33,060 bases of DNA from the NCBI GenBank assembly GCA_022562795.1, contig JADFOP010000022.1, forward strand, positions 1 to 33,060, read 5' to 3'. Numbering within the stretch: position 1 is the first letter of the stretch; each line of letters opens with the position of its first letter. Both the position numbers and the translations under genes were made by a program. Origin of the DNA: Nitrospinota bacterium. Lineage in GTDB: Bacteria > JADFOP01. The notes under the pieces were generated by a model. The model saw only the letters and a list, made by a program, of their open reading frames with translations, was not told the origin of the DNA and ran no database searches. Below are positions 23,374 through 30,941 of the stretch, one piece after another.

Positions 23374-25854
23374 ATGCGACTGAGAGCCCTTTTCGCCGCT
23401 GCGTTGATTCTATTGTTGGTGGGCCATTCTGGATTTGCGGTCGAGCCCGACCCAAAATCTCTGCCAACCAAAGGTGCGTTAGAGCCCATAGACCTCTCCC
23501 CCTTCTCCGAAGACTACCATCCGGTCAAGAAATCTCCGGAGACGATACAGTTTTTCCCCGACGATGTGGAGTGGAGCGTGGAGCAGGCAATCATCGCGGG
23601 CTACGCAGGGCGCTCCTGGGAAATTGATAGTTATTACCGGAGCCTTCGGAAGCACGATCGGCATCTCCTTAGGCGGGGGGAGCAGGCGACGGGTTTGGCC
23701 GACGACATGCTTCAGTTTAGAAACAGCCACATCAGCGACCCCAGGGCCTATAGGGAAGCCCAGGAAAAGGTTCTAAGCCAGAAAGGCCTGAGCAAGGAGA
23801 TGAGGCGTGTCATAACCTACCGGCTGAAGAACGCCGAATTGGCGCGGGCCGAGCGCCTCCTCCATGAGGATAAACTCGCCAAGGTGGGCATGGTGGTCAA
23901 CGGCTTTCTTCAGTCGCTCGACCTGATGGCCCTTACCGTGGGCTCGGTCGTAGGAAGCACGGTCGATGCGGCTGTCCGCACCTTCGTTAGTCTAGAAGAT
24001 ATACGCGAGATGAGCGTCAAAGAAAAGAAAGCCCTGGCCGAATACAAAACCTATTTAGCCAAGTATCCCAAGGCGCTCGATGCCGATAAGGTAAGGGCCG
24101 AGGTAGAGCGGCTTGAGGCGAAGAAGCGGCATTGGGCTTTCCGGGAGGAGATGGAAAAGGCGGCCGAACATCTTGAAGCGCATGACCACGACGAGGCTCA
24201 GGCGGCCTATAGTAGGGCTTTGGAACTGAAGCCTGGCTCTCGCGAGGCCCTGGAAGGTCTTACGAAAGTCGATGAGCTTAGGGCCGAGTACGAAGCGGCC
24301 ATGGATCGCTCCCTCAAAGTGGTTCGCGGTCGCGGGGGCCCGAAGAATCGTGTCGAAGAGGCAGCCTATCGACAGCTCTTGAGCGCTGTGGCGGCTGGTG
24401 ATAGCGAGGCTGTTCGGCTTAGGGCGACGGAGTTTATGGAGCGCCATCCAAAGAGCCAGTTTCGTGATGAAGCGGCCTATGCCTTGGCTTCGGCTGTCGC
24501 CGTCTCCGGGGACTATGAGGAAGCCAAGCGGCTTATGGATAAGACCGCCCGTGACTACGGAGACCGGAATATGGGCCGGCGGGCCCAGCTTGTGCTCTCC
24601 AGTCAAGAATTCGATCGGCTGGGAGCTTTCTACGCGGCTCAGCGCGAGCATAGACGAAAGCAGGTTCAATATGCCTTGATTGGGGAGGATTTAGCCCGCA
24701 AGAACGCAGATTTCGGCGTATACAGGCTCTTTATTGATGGGATCAAGTCAGTGGAGACTCTCGGGATGGTCAACCTTCTGGGAGCTACCATGAGGACTGT
24801 GGAATTGGTGAGCCGTGACCCCATTCCTAACGACCCCATTATCGAGGAGGGGCTAAAATTCTCACATAATCACCCTGGGGCTCCCGAGGTTAAGGAGGTT
24901 TACTATCAGCTGGCCAGGGCCTATGAGCGAGAGCAAAAATACATTGACGCCTTAGCGTATTATCAGTTAAGCGGACGGGCGTCCGAGCGGAAAATCGCGG
25001 GACTTCGTGAAAAAGCCGCTCGAAACCTCCTTGCTCAGGCGACCATGGCGCCCAACTCGGTTATGAAAGCTCGCCTCTATCGAGCCATAATCGAGCAATT
25101 TCCAGAGACGAAGCCGGTTGCCAAAGCCAAAGAGCGTCTCGTTGCCCTCGCCAAACAGTATCAAGACCGCTTCAGGCTAAGTCGAAAGTACCTTCTCAGC
25201 CATCCTGAGATCGCCGGCCCGCAAGGGCTCAATCTCGATCCCAACTTGCTCGACGGAGACACCTCCAATCGGGAGATTCACGACAAAGGCATCCTCTTGC
25301 TAAGTGGCAACCGGATGAAGATTTTCTTCACCTTGCCCGATGGGAGCGAGTCGTCAAAAGTCTTTCTCCTTCACCCGAATGTAGTGGCCCGCTTGGAGGG
25401 CCTGACTCGTGACCTCGACAGGAAGAGAGCCTACGCATTGTCTGAGAAATATGGGATAGAAGGGCCTTTGGTAGCGACCCATGGGAGCTTCGCGGGCACA
25501 CTGGAGGCGGAAAAGCGGTACAATCCCTTCGTCGTAGAAGAAATCAACGATGCTCCAGGCAACGTATATCTGTCCGATGCAGAGCTAAGGCAATATGAAG
25601 AGACGCTCTACGCCAACCTCGGCGCAGATATCTCTTCCGACCTAAGAGAGCTCTCCACAGGAGGAGCCCTATACTTCCGACGTTACGGGGCAGGCGTCAA
25701 TTTCGGGCTTGACCAGGAGAGCCCCAACGTGGGGGCCCTAGTGCCTCTCGGCTTTTTCGAGATCAACACGAAGATGCGCCCCACGGGCCTTTCGGTCTAT
25801 CCCTCCATTCGATTAGGCTCCAAGCCTGTCCCCGACGAGTATCTCTATAAATAA
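23374..25854 (+). CDS. Large exported TPR-like protein, function unknown
   Basis: The protein has 826 residues. Residues 1-22 are a signal peptide (RLRALFAAALILLLVGHSGFA, cleaved near FAVEP), without lipobox. Residues about 100-640 are mostly helical with repeated TPR-type pairs, for example AEHLEAHDHDEAQAAYSRAL followed by LKPGS, EAAYALASAVAVSGDYEEAK, and VYYQLARAYEREQKYIDALA. An unusual hydrophobic stretch near 170-205 (MALTVGSVVGSTVDAAVRTF) could dip into a membrane. The last ~190 residues form a separate non-repeat domain ending near VYPSIRLGSKPVPDEYLYK. It is expected in the periplasm or outer membrane as a scaffold working with the two lipoproteins encoded before it. The function is not recognised. 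Confidence 0.85.
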   Translation: MRLRALFAAALILLLVGHSGFAVEPDPKSLPTKGALEPIDLSPFSEDYHPVKKSPETIQFFPDDVEWSVEQAIIAGYAGRSWEIDSYYRSLRKHDRHLLRRGEQATGLADDMLQFRNSHISDPRAYREAQEKVLSQKGLSKEMRRVITYRLKNAELARAERLLHEDKLAKVGMVVNGFLQSLDLMALTVGSVVGSTVDAAVRTFVSLEDIREMSVKEKKALAEYKTYLAKYPKALDADKVRAEVERLEAKKRHWAFREEMEKAAEHLEAHDHDEAQAAYSRALELKPGSREALEGLTKVDELRAEYEAAMDRSLKVVRGRGGPKNRVEEAAYRQLLSAVAAGDSEAVRLRATEFMERHPKSQFRDEAAYALASAVAVSGDYEEAKRLMDKTARDYGDRNMGRRAQLVLSSQEFDRLGAFYAAQREHRRKQVQYALIGEDLARKNADFGVYRLFIDGIKSVETLGMVNLLGATMRTVELVSRDPIPNDPIIEEGLKFSHNHPGAPEVKEVYYQLARAYEREQKYIDALAYYQLSGRASERKIAGLREKAARNLLAQATMAPNSVMKARLYRAIIEQFPETKPVAKAKERLVALAKQYQDRFRLSRKYLLSHPEIAGPQGLNLDPNLLDGDTSNREIHDKGILLLSGNRMKIFFTLPDGSESSKVFLLHPNVVARLEGLTRDLDRKRAYALSEKYGIEGPLVATHGSFAGTLEAEKRYNPFVVEEINDAPGNVYLSDAELRQYEETLYANLGADISSDLRELSTGGALYFRRYGAGVNFGLDQESPNVGALVPLGFFEINTKMRPTGLSVYPSIRLGSKPVPDEYLYK

Positions 25855-25919
25855 TCCTTCCGGCGGGAAGTCATCTGTGGTTTCAGGTGGGGGATTTTCC
25901 TGTAAGGGGGCCGCTGGAG

Positions 25920-26237
25920 CTATGAACTGCCTTTCTTCTTGCGCTTCTTTTTGCGCATTTTTGCGCGCACATCGAATCCGGGCGTCTTTTGGATGAAGAC
26001 CTCTTCTTTTCGGAGCCCTCCCCGGCCTCCCTCAGCGCTCCGGGTGAATTGAGCGGAGGCCTCAGGGGTTATGCTATCGGCTGAGAAGCCGGATGTCTTG
26101 CTGATAAGGCCCGCCGACGTGAGGGCCTTTTCCACCGGAGCGTCGCACTCATTGCAGTGCTCCGGCGGCGGGTCATCCATCTTCTGGAGGAGCTCGAAGA
26201 GGTGGCCATTCTCGCACTTGTATACGTAGATAGGCAC
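25920..26237 (-). CDS. FmdB-family zinc-ribbon protein with altered first knuckle
   Basis: This 105-residue protein begins PIYVYKCENGHLFE, the N-terminal hallmark of FmdB-like putative regulatory proteins. GTG 26237 is chosen because the family starts at that Met and GGGAGGG lies 6 bases upstream. The upstream ATG at 26252 would add five odd residues. The usual first CxxC is reduced to C8 followed by H12, with C28 and C31 in HCNEC. A C-H-C-C zinc site is therefore likely. The middle is Ser/Ala-rich and the last 15 residues are strongly basic (RKKKRKKKGSS), which may bind nucleic acid. Function is unproven for the family. Confidence 0.8.
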   Translation of the reverse strand: MPIYVYKCENGHLFELLQKMDDPPPEHCNECDAPVEKALTSAGLISKTSGFSADSITPEASAQFTRSAEGGRGGLRKEEVFIQKTPGFDVRAKMRKKKRKKKGSS

Positions 26238-26265
26238 AAAGAACCCTCCCATCGGGTGTAAGATG

Positions 26266-26295
26266 ATTGTAACAAAGAAGGGGAGGGAGCGTCAA
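26266..26295 (-). promoter_or_regulatory. Promoter of the FmdB-like gene
   Basis: On the minus strand TTGACG (26290-26295) and TACAAT (26266-26271) are 18 bases apart. Each matches 5 of 6 consensus bases. Transcription would begin about 25 bases before the GTG start. This makes the small gene independently expressed from the glycosyltransferase upstream. Confidence 0.6.
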
Positions 26296-26329
26296 CGAGC
26301 AGGGGTTAAGGGTTCCTCGAGTGAGGGCT

Positions 26330-27067
26330 CTAGCCCGGAGTTACCTCGGGGCTAGAGGGAGGTGGCGGGGCGTGGTCCCCCCGGGACCTGGTGTACCATC
26401 GATAGAGGGTCGTAGGGTTCACGCCAAGCAGGTAGCCGAGCAACACGAGGTTGTTCCTGAGAGTGGTCGCGAACACCCCCTCCCGCTCCCAACGACGTGG
26501 GGAGGTCTTAACCTGTCCGGGGGCTAATCCCACCAAACCGTGGCGCCTGAGGCGGAGCACAAAATCTACGTCTTCCATGAAGGGGAGGGGCCGAAACCCT
26601 CCCAGGGCGGCGAAGACATCCCTGCGCACAAAAATGGCCTGGTCTCCGTAGGGGAGCCCCAGCCATCGGGAGCGCAGGTTGGCTCCCGCCTCGATGATCC
26701 TCCAGGCCCGCCGGTCGCCTTCCAGCCCGAGACGAAACGCGCCGGCCACGCGGCCTCGAGAGTCGATGACGTCGAGCACCTGTGCACGCCAGTCGGCCGG
26801 CAGAGTGGTGTCGGCGTGGAGAAAGCAGAGGATACGCCCTTTGGCCCGGGCTGCACCTGCGTTGCACTGCGCAGGCCGGCCGCCTTGAACCACGAGGACC
26901 TGGGTTGCGTAGCGTGCGGCTACGGCCACGGTGGCGTCGCCGCTGCCACCGTCCACCACAAGGCACTCCTCAACAACCCCTGACGCCCGAAGCCGCTCAA
27001 GACAGGCCTCGAGAGTGGCCTCCTCACTCAAGGTCGGGATTATGATGGAGACATCTACCCTTTCCAT
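26330..27067 (-). CDS. Family 2 glycosyltransferase (TIGR04283-like)
   Basis: The 245-residue GT-A fold begins VSIIIPTLSEEATLEACLERL. It continues with LVVDGGSGDAT and the metal/nucleotide motif FLHADTTLP (Asp near residue 85). LPYGDQAIFVRRDVFAALGGF and MEDVDFVLRLRRHG are characteristic of the TIGR04283 subfamily, often encoded near rSAM/selenodomain genes. None of those partners is seen here. The C-terminal part has one hydrophobic segment (LRNNLVLLGYLLGV) that may anchor it to the membrane, then a Pro-rich tail. AAGG precedes the ATG. The acceptor is unknown. The stop overlaps a 12-base palindrome GGGCTCTAGCCC (26325-26336). Confidence 0.88.
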   Translation of the reverse strand: MERVDVSIIIPTLSEEATLEACLERLRASGVVEECLVVDGGSGDATVAVAARYATQVLVVQGGRPAQCNAGAARAKGRILCFLHADTTLPADWRAQVLDVIDSRGRVAGAFRLGLEGDRRAWRIIEAGANLRSRWLGLPYGDQAIFVRRDVFAALGGFRPLPFMEDVDFVLRLRRHGLVGLAPGQVKTSPRRWEREGVFATTLRNNLVLLGYLLGVNPTTLYRWYTRSRGDHAPPPPSSPEVTPG

Positions 27068-27311
27068 TGCCTTGATATATGCCTCCGTTTACTGGTGGTC
27101 ATCGCTTTCGGTCCTTCCCACGGCTCTTTTTACCACAAAATCTCGATAAGGCGGGATTATTCCGGTCGTCGGCCCTCGCCATCCAAATTATTGGAAAGGG
27201 AGCTGCGGGTGGCCTATGGCGCTCTTGTTATCACCGACTGACCTGGAGCTTCAAAAAAGACTTAATGTAGAGCTAGAGTTATATGCAGTTATCATATTGT
27301 TATCGAACAAT
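27068..27311. other. Intergenic region between divergent genes, no gene seen
   Basis: This stretch separates the minus-strand glycosyltransferase from the plus-strand protease. It grows AT-rich toward 27260-27311. Short frames are present but have no ribosome site or protein character. CAGTTATCATATTGT at 27286-27300 recurs with one change at 32847-32861, upstream of another exported-protein gene. No tRNA or riboswitch was recognised. Confidence 0.5.
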
Positions 27312-27363
27312 GTATGATAGACCAACTTTTTCTTGACAACCCTGAGGCTATCTTCTATCATAC
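27312..27363 (+). promoter_or_regulatory. Strong promoter embedded in an inverted repeat, upstream of the DegP-like gene
   Basis: TTGACA (27333-27338, perfect) and TATCAT (27356-27361, 5 of 6) are exactly 17 bases apart. Transcription should start near 27369, some 25 bases before the GTG. GTATGATAGA (27312-27321) and TCTATCATAC (27354-27363) are perfect 10-base inverted copies. The second covers the -10 and the first lies just upstream of the -35. That arrangement suits a repressor operator or a looped dimer site. Confidence 0.65.
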
Positions 27364-27393
27364 CGAACAGTTCTGGCGCTAGGGAGCAATACA

Positions 27394-28890
27394 GTGACAA
27401 TAACTGTTCACTCTTTTATAGCTCACCGCCGGGTAATTCTCCGCAGGCCACTTTTGTTAGGCATTGCCTTGGCCATTGCGTTACTTGCGGGGCCTGGCTC
27501 CACCTGGGCATCTTCTTCGGCTGAGCCCCCTTCACCAATATGGACTGAAGGGGCCGAAATGGCTCCCCTCGTGGAGGCGCCAAAGGTGCCATCCTTCACG
27601 AAGCTCGCCAAGACCTTCCTCCCGGCCGTTGTCAATATTTCCACGACAAAGAAGCGGGAGAAGAGCTCCCGGCCAGAGGAGGGCGAGAAATTCAAGGGGT
27701 TTTTCGAAAGGTATTTTGGCGCCCCATACGCCCGTCGGAACCGGAGCTTGGGCAGCGGATTCATCATCAATCGTGACGGCTATATCCTTACCAACGCTCA
27801 CGTCATCGAGGAGTTGGAAAACAACATTTGGGTGACCCTATTCGACAAAAGGGAGTTTCGCGCAACGATTGTGGGCAACGATGAAAAGACCGATATCGCC
27901 CTAATCAAAATTGAGGCCCATGAAAGCTTGCCCATCATTTCATTAGGGGACTCGGACAGGTTGGAAACCGGCGATTGGGTCATGGCCATCGGCAATCCCT
28001 TTGGTTATTCCCACTCCGTTACGGCGGGCATCGTCAGCGCGAAGGGCCGAAGTATCGGCGCGGGTCCGTACGACAATTTTATCCAGACCGATGCCTCCAT
28101 CAATCCGGGCAATTCTGGAGGGCCGCTGCTCAATACTCAAGGGGAAGTAATCGGCATGAGCACGGCCATAACCTCTCTCGGCCATGGGATTGGCTTCGCC
28201 ATCCCGATTAACATGGTCAAGGACCTACTGCCCCAACTGGTTGCCCACGGCCGAGTCGTACGGGGCTGGTTGGGAGTAAATCTCCAAGAGGTTGATCACC
28301 AAGCGGCCGAAGAATTCGGCCTCTCCGAGCCAACCGGGGCGCTGGTGACCAACGTGTTTGAGGACAACCCGGCCTTCGAGGCGGGTATCCAGGAAGGCGA
28401 TATTATCGTTGCTTTCAACGAGCGGGTGGTCGATGGGGTCAGGATGTTACAGAGGGCTGTGGCCGCCTCATCCATCGGGAGCGAGGTGGAGCTGGAGGTC
28501 TTGCGGGAAGGCGGACGAAAGAAAATCAAGGTGCTTATCGGTAAGAGGCAGAACGAGGATTACTCTGTGGCTAGAGAGGTCCAGACTGGATTTGGCTTGA
28601 AGGTCGAAGAGATAACCGAGGTCTTGCGGGAGCGTTACAATACGCCGTCCACTTCGGGGATTTTAATAACCCGGGTGGAGCGGGACAGCACTGCCGCAAA
28701 GGCAGGGGTTGAGCGAGGAGACTTGATTCTGGAGGTCAATCGGCATTCGGTAAAAACACTAAAGGATTACCTCCGCCTCATGCGAGATGAAGGGCATTCA
28801 GGACGGTCCATCCTCCTATTGGTGCAACGATCCGATAATACCCTCTACATAGCCTTGAAAGAGGAGGGGGATGATGAAGCTTCAGACTAG
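27394..28890 (+). CDS. DegP/HtrA-family periplasmic serine protease with two PDZ domains
   Basis: This 498-residue protein is predicted to degrade or refold damaged envelope proteins. The N-terminus carries basic residues and a hydrophobic core (RRPLLLGIALAIALLAG), with likely cleavage near TWASS. The trypsin-like domain has triad H136 (LTNAHV), D167 (KTDIAL) and S241 (GNSGGPL). PDZ1 spans about 275-370 (VRGWLGVNLQEV onward) and PDZ2 about 385-490 (SGILITRVERDSTAAKAGV). The GTG start is preceded by AGGGAG. A strong promoter with an inverted repeat lies directly upstream. The last 20 bases overlap the next gene, so both are translated from one mRNA. The paralogue identity (DegP, DegQ or other) cannot be decided. 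Confidence 0.95.
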   Translation: MTITVHSFIAHRRVILRRPLLLGIALAIALLAGPGSTWASSSAEPPSPIWTEGAEMAPLVEAPKVPSFTKLAKTFLPAVVNISTTKKREKSSRPEEGEKFKGFFERYFGAPYARRNRSLGSGFIINRDGYILTNAHVIEELENNIWVTLFDKREFRATIVGNDEKTDIALIKIEAHESLPIISLGDSDRLETGDWVMAIGNPFGYSHSVTAGIVSAKGRSIGAGPYDNFIQTDASINPGNSGGPLLNTQGEVIGMSTAITSLGHGIGFAIPINMVKDLLPQLVAHGRVVRGWLGVNLQEVDHQAAEEFGLSEPTGALVTNVFEDNPAFEAGIQEGDIIVAFNERVVDGVRMLQRAVAASSIGSEVELEVLREGGRKKIKVLIGKRQNEDYSVAREVQTGFGLKVEEITEVLRERYNTPSTSGILITRVERDSTAAKAGVERGDLILEVNRHSVKTLKDYLRLMRDEGHSGRSILLLVQRSDNTLYIALKEEGDDEASD

Positions 28891-30841
28891 GGCTGTTTTG
28901 CTGGGAATCGCAACGGCAGCGCTCCTCTTCGCATCACAGGCCCTTGCGGCTGGCCGTCCGCTGACCGTCGTCGTCGACGCTTTGGTCTCGCAAATCTCGG
29001 CCCACTTCAGCCCCGCGGTCGGGACGGTTGTAGAGGCGAGCTCTGACGGGACGCTCGTGGTGCAATTTGCCGAGGGCCGCTCCCCTCTGCCCGACCAGGA
29101 GTTGTTCCTTTATCGCTTTGGCGAGGAGATGATAAATAAGCTAACCGGTGAAAGTCTCGGCCGCAGGGAGCAGGTCATCGGTTTGGTGAGGGTCCTTGAT
29201 GTGGGGCGAGGGCTGGGCCGGGTCCAGCTATTGGAGATTGAGCCGGGGACGACCGCTAAGGCCGGGGACGTAATAAGATACTCCGGCCGCCTAGACGCGG
29301 TTTTGGAACCAACTAAGTTCTTAGTGGCCAGCCCGGCGGGCTCCGAAAACGTGGACGACATTCTGACCCTGAGCCTTCAGCGTTCAGGACGATTCCGGCC
29401 GACCGTCATGAGCGCGAAGGGTCGCAAGGAGGTTTGGAAGGAGCGGCGCTACACCTTCTTCGTTCAACCTCTCGTAAGCTCCGATGAGGCCGGACCCAGG
29501 TTAGACTTCCGGGTCTCCTCCCTCTACACGGGAGAGGCGCTCTTTGTGGTAGGGGAGAATTTTTCAACCGCTGCGCCTGAAGTTTCGGGTCGAGCCGAGG
29601 GGAAGGCACCCCTTTCGGCGTCGGCGAAACTCCTCCTCGAGTTGGAAGAGCGGCTCAAAGCGCTGGAGGAGGCCAAAGAGGCCGAGAAGACGCCCTCCAT
29701 CAACCCCGACATCGAACGGCTCGCCCCTTTGGGGAGAATCACTCCAGAGGAGTTTCAGCGGTTTCGCGCCAGCCAGAAATTTAGAAAGGTCCACCTGTTA
29801 AACATCGCCCTTGGTGACATAGACGGCGATGGCCGGGCTGAGCTGGTGGGCATGGGCGACAAATTCCTCAAGTTCTATCGATGGGACGGACAGCGATTTA
29901 GCGAATTTCACACAATTAAAAGCTCCGGTTGGGGCGGGTTGAGCCATTTTTTGCGTCTCGACGTGGCCGACATCAACGGCAACGGCCTGGCCGAGATTTT
30001 CGTCACCCACATCAAGTCGTCCGAAGGCGTCCAAAACATCGAGAACAAACTCAAGTCCTTCGTCCTGGAATACCAGGGCGGGAGGTTTGTCAAAATATGG
30101 TCGAAGCAACCGTACTTCTTGCGGGTTCTCAGAAGCCCCCAGTTGGGCCGGGGCGTCTTGCTTGCCCAGCGCATGGGCACTAACGATATGTACCGGGGCT
30201 CGGTGATGCAATTTAGGTGGAACGGCTCAACCTACGAGAAGGAACCCAGCTCGCCCATCCCGCCCCAGTTCCAAATTTACGGATTTATGGTCGCCGACCT
30301 CAAAGATTCCGGCACGCAAGAGTATTTCGTTCTTCAGGACAACGGCTATTTGGCTTCGTTCAGTCAGGGTATCGAGATGACGTGGAGGAGCGATGAAGCG
30401 GTTGGCGGCTTTAATCACGTCGGCTTCAAACAGCTTCCCCGCAACCCGACCTATGAAAAATATATCCGAAAAGATGCGGACCCGGATGAATATTTGGTTA
30501 CCCGCCACCTTAAGGGCCGCATCGAGGTAGCTCGCATCGGCGCCCCCGGAGATGGGCATTATGGGATCCTAGTGGGGAGCAACCAAGAGCCTTTCTTGAG
30601 CAAGGCCCTGTTGAACACCGCCGTGCTTAAGAATGGGCGGGTGGTCCACTTCGCCTGGAACGGGATCAAATACGTAAAGGAGTGGGAAACCAAGCCCGAG
30701 CGTAATCACTACCTTGCCGATTTCGCCCTGGGGGATATCGAGGGAGACGGCGTCAAAGATTTGGTCCTTTTAATGCACAACACCACGTATGTGAGAAACC
30801 CATCCAGCCGTCTTGAGCTTTACCGCCTTGGCAAAAAGTAG
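28871..30841 (+). CDS. Exported FG-GAP/VCBS-repeat protein with FlgT-like N-terminal part
   Basis: The protein has 656 residues. The signal peptide is MKLQTRAVLLGIATAALLFASQ and ends near ALAAG. Residues about 30-160 resemble the C-terminal part of FlgT-like proteins, a small beta domain with GTVVEASSDGTLVVQF and a late GDVIRYSG. A charged coiled linker lies near 255-280. The rest is an FG-GAP beta-propeller with calcium-type loops GDIDGDGRAEL, ADINGNGLAEI and GDIEGDGVKDL. Such propellers usually bind ligands or surface partners. ATG 28871 (or 28874) overlaps the protease gene. Exact function is unknown, but co-expression with an envelope protease suggests an envelope role. Confidence 0.85.
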   Translation: MMKLQTRAVLLGIATAALLFASQALAAGRPLTVVVDALVSQISAHFSPAVGTVVEASSDGTLVVQFAEGRSPLPDQELFLYRFGEEMINKLTGESLGRREQVIGLVRVLDVGRGLGRVQLLEIEPGTTAKAGDVIRYSGRLDAVLEPTKFLVASPAGSENVDDILTLSLQRSGRFRPTVMSAKGRKEVWKERRYTFFVQPLVSSDEAGPRLDFRVSSLYTGEALFVVGENFSTAAPEVSGRAEGKAPLSASAKLLLELEERLKALEEAKEAEKTPSINPDIERLAPLGRITPEEFQRFRASQKFRKVHLLNIALGDIDGDGRAELVGMGDKFLKFYRWDGQRFSEFHTIKSSGWGGLSHFLRLDVADINGNGLAEIFVTHIKSSEGVQNIENKLKSFVLEYQGGRFVKIWSKQPYFLRVLRSPQLGRGVLLAQRMGTNDMYRGSVMQFRWNGSTYEKEPSSPIPPQFQIYGFMVADLKDSGTQEYFVLQDNGYLASFSQGIEMTWRSDEAVGGFNHVGFKQLPRNPTYEKYIRKDADPDEYLVTRHLKGRIEVARIGAPGDGHYGILVGSNQEPFLSKALLNTAVLKNGRVVHFAWNGIKYVKEWETKPERNHYLADFALGDIEGDGVKDLVLLMHNTTYVRNPSSRLELYRLGKK

Positions 30842-30941
30842 AGAGACTCGGCCCGGCGTTCTTAAGGCCGTCCGGCATGGACGAAGAGCGTTCGAGCCGT
30901 GTAGCGTTAATGGCCACCACCTAGGGTCGTTGGAGCCTTAG

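Noticed and set aside
26540-26560. GCGCCTGAGGCGGA, similar to the palindromes near nfi
   Set aside because: It lies inside the glycosyltransferase gene and encodes conserved Leu/Arg residues there, and one arm is imperfect, so chance is enough.
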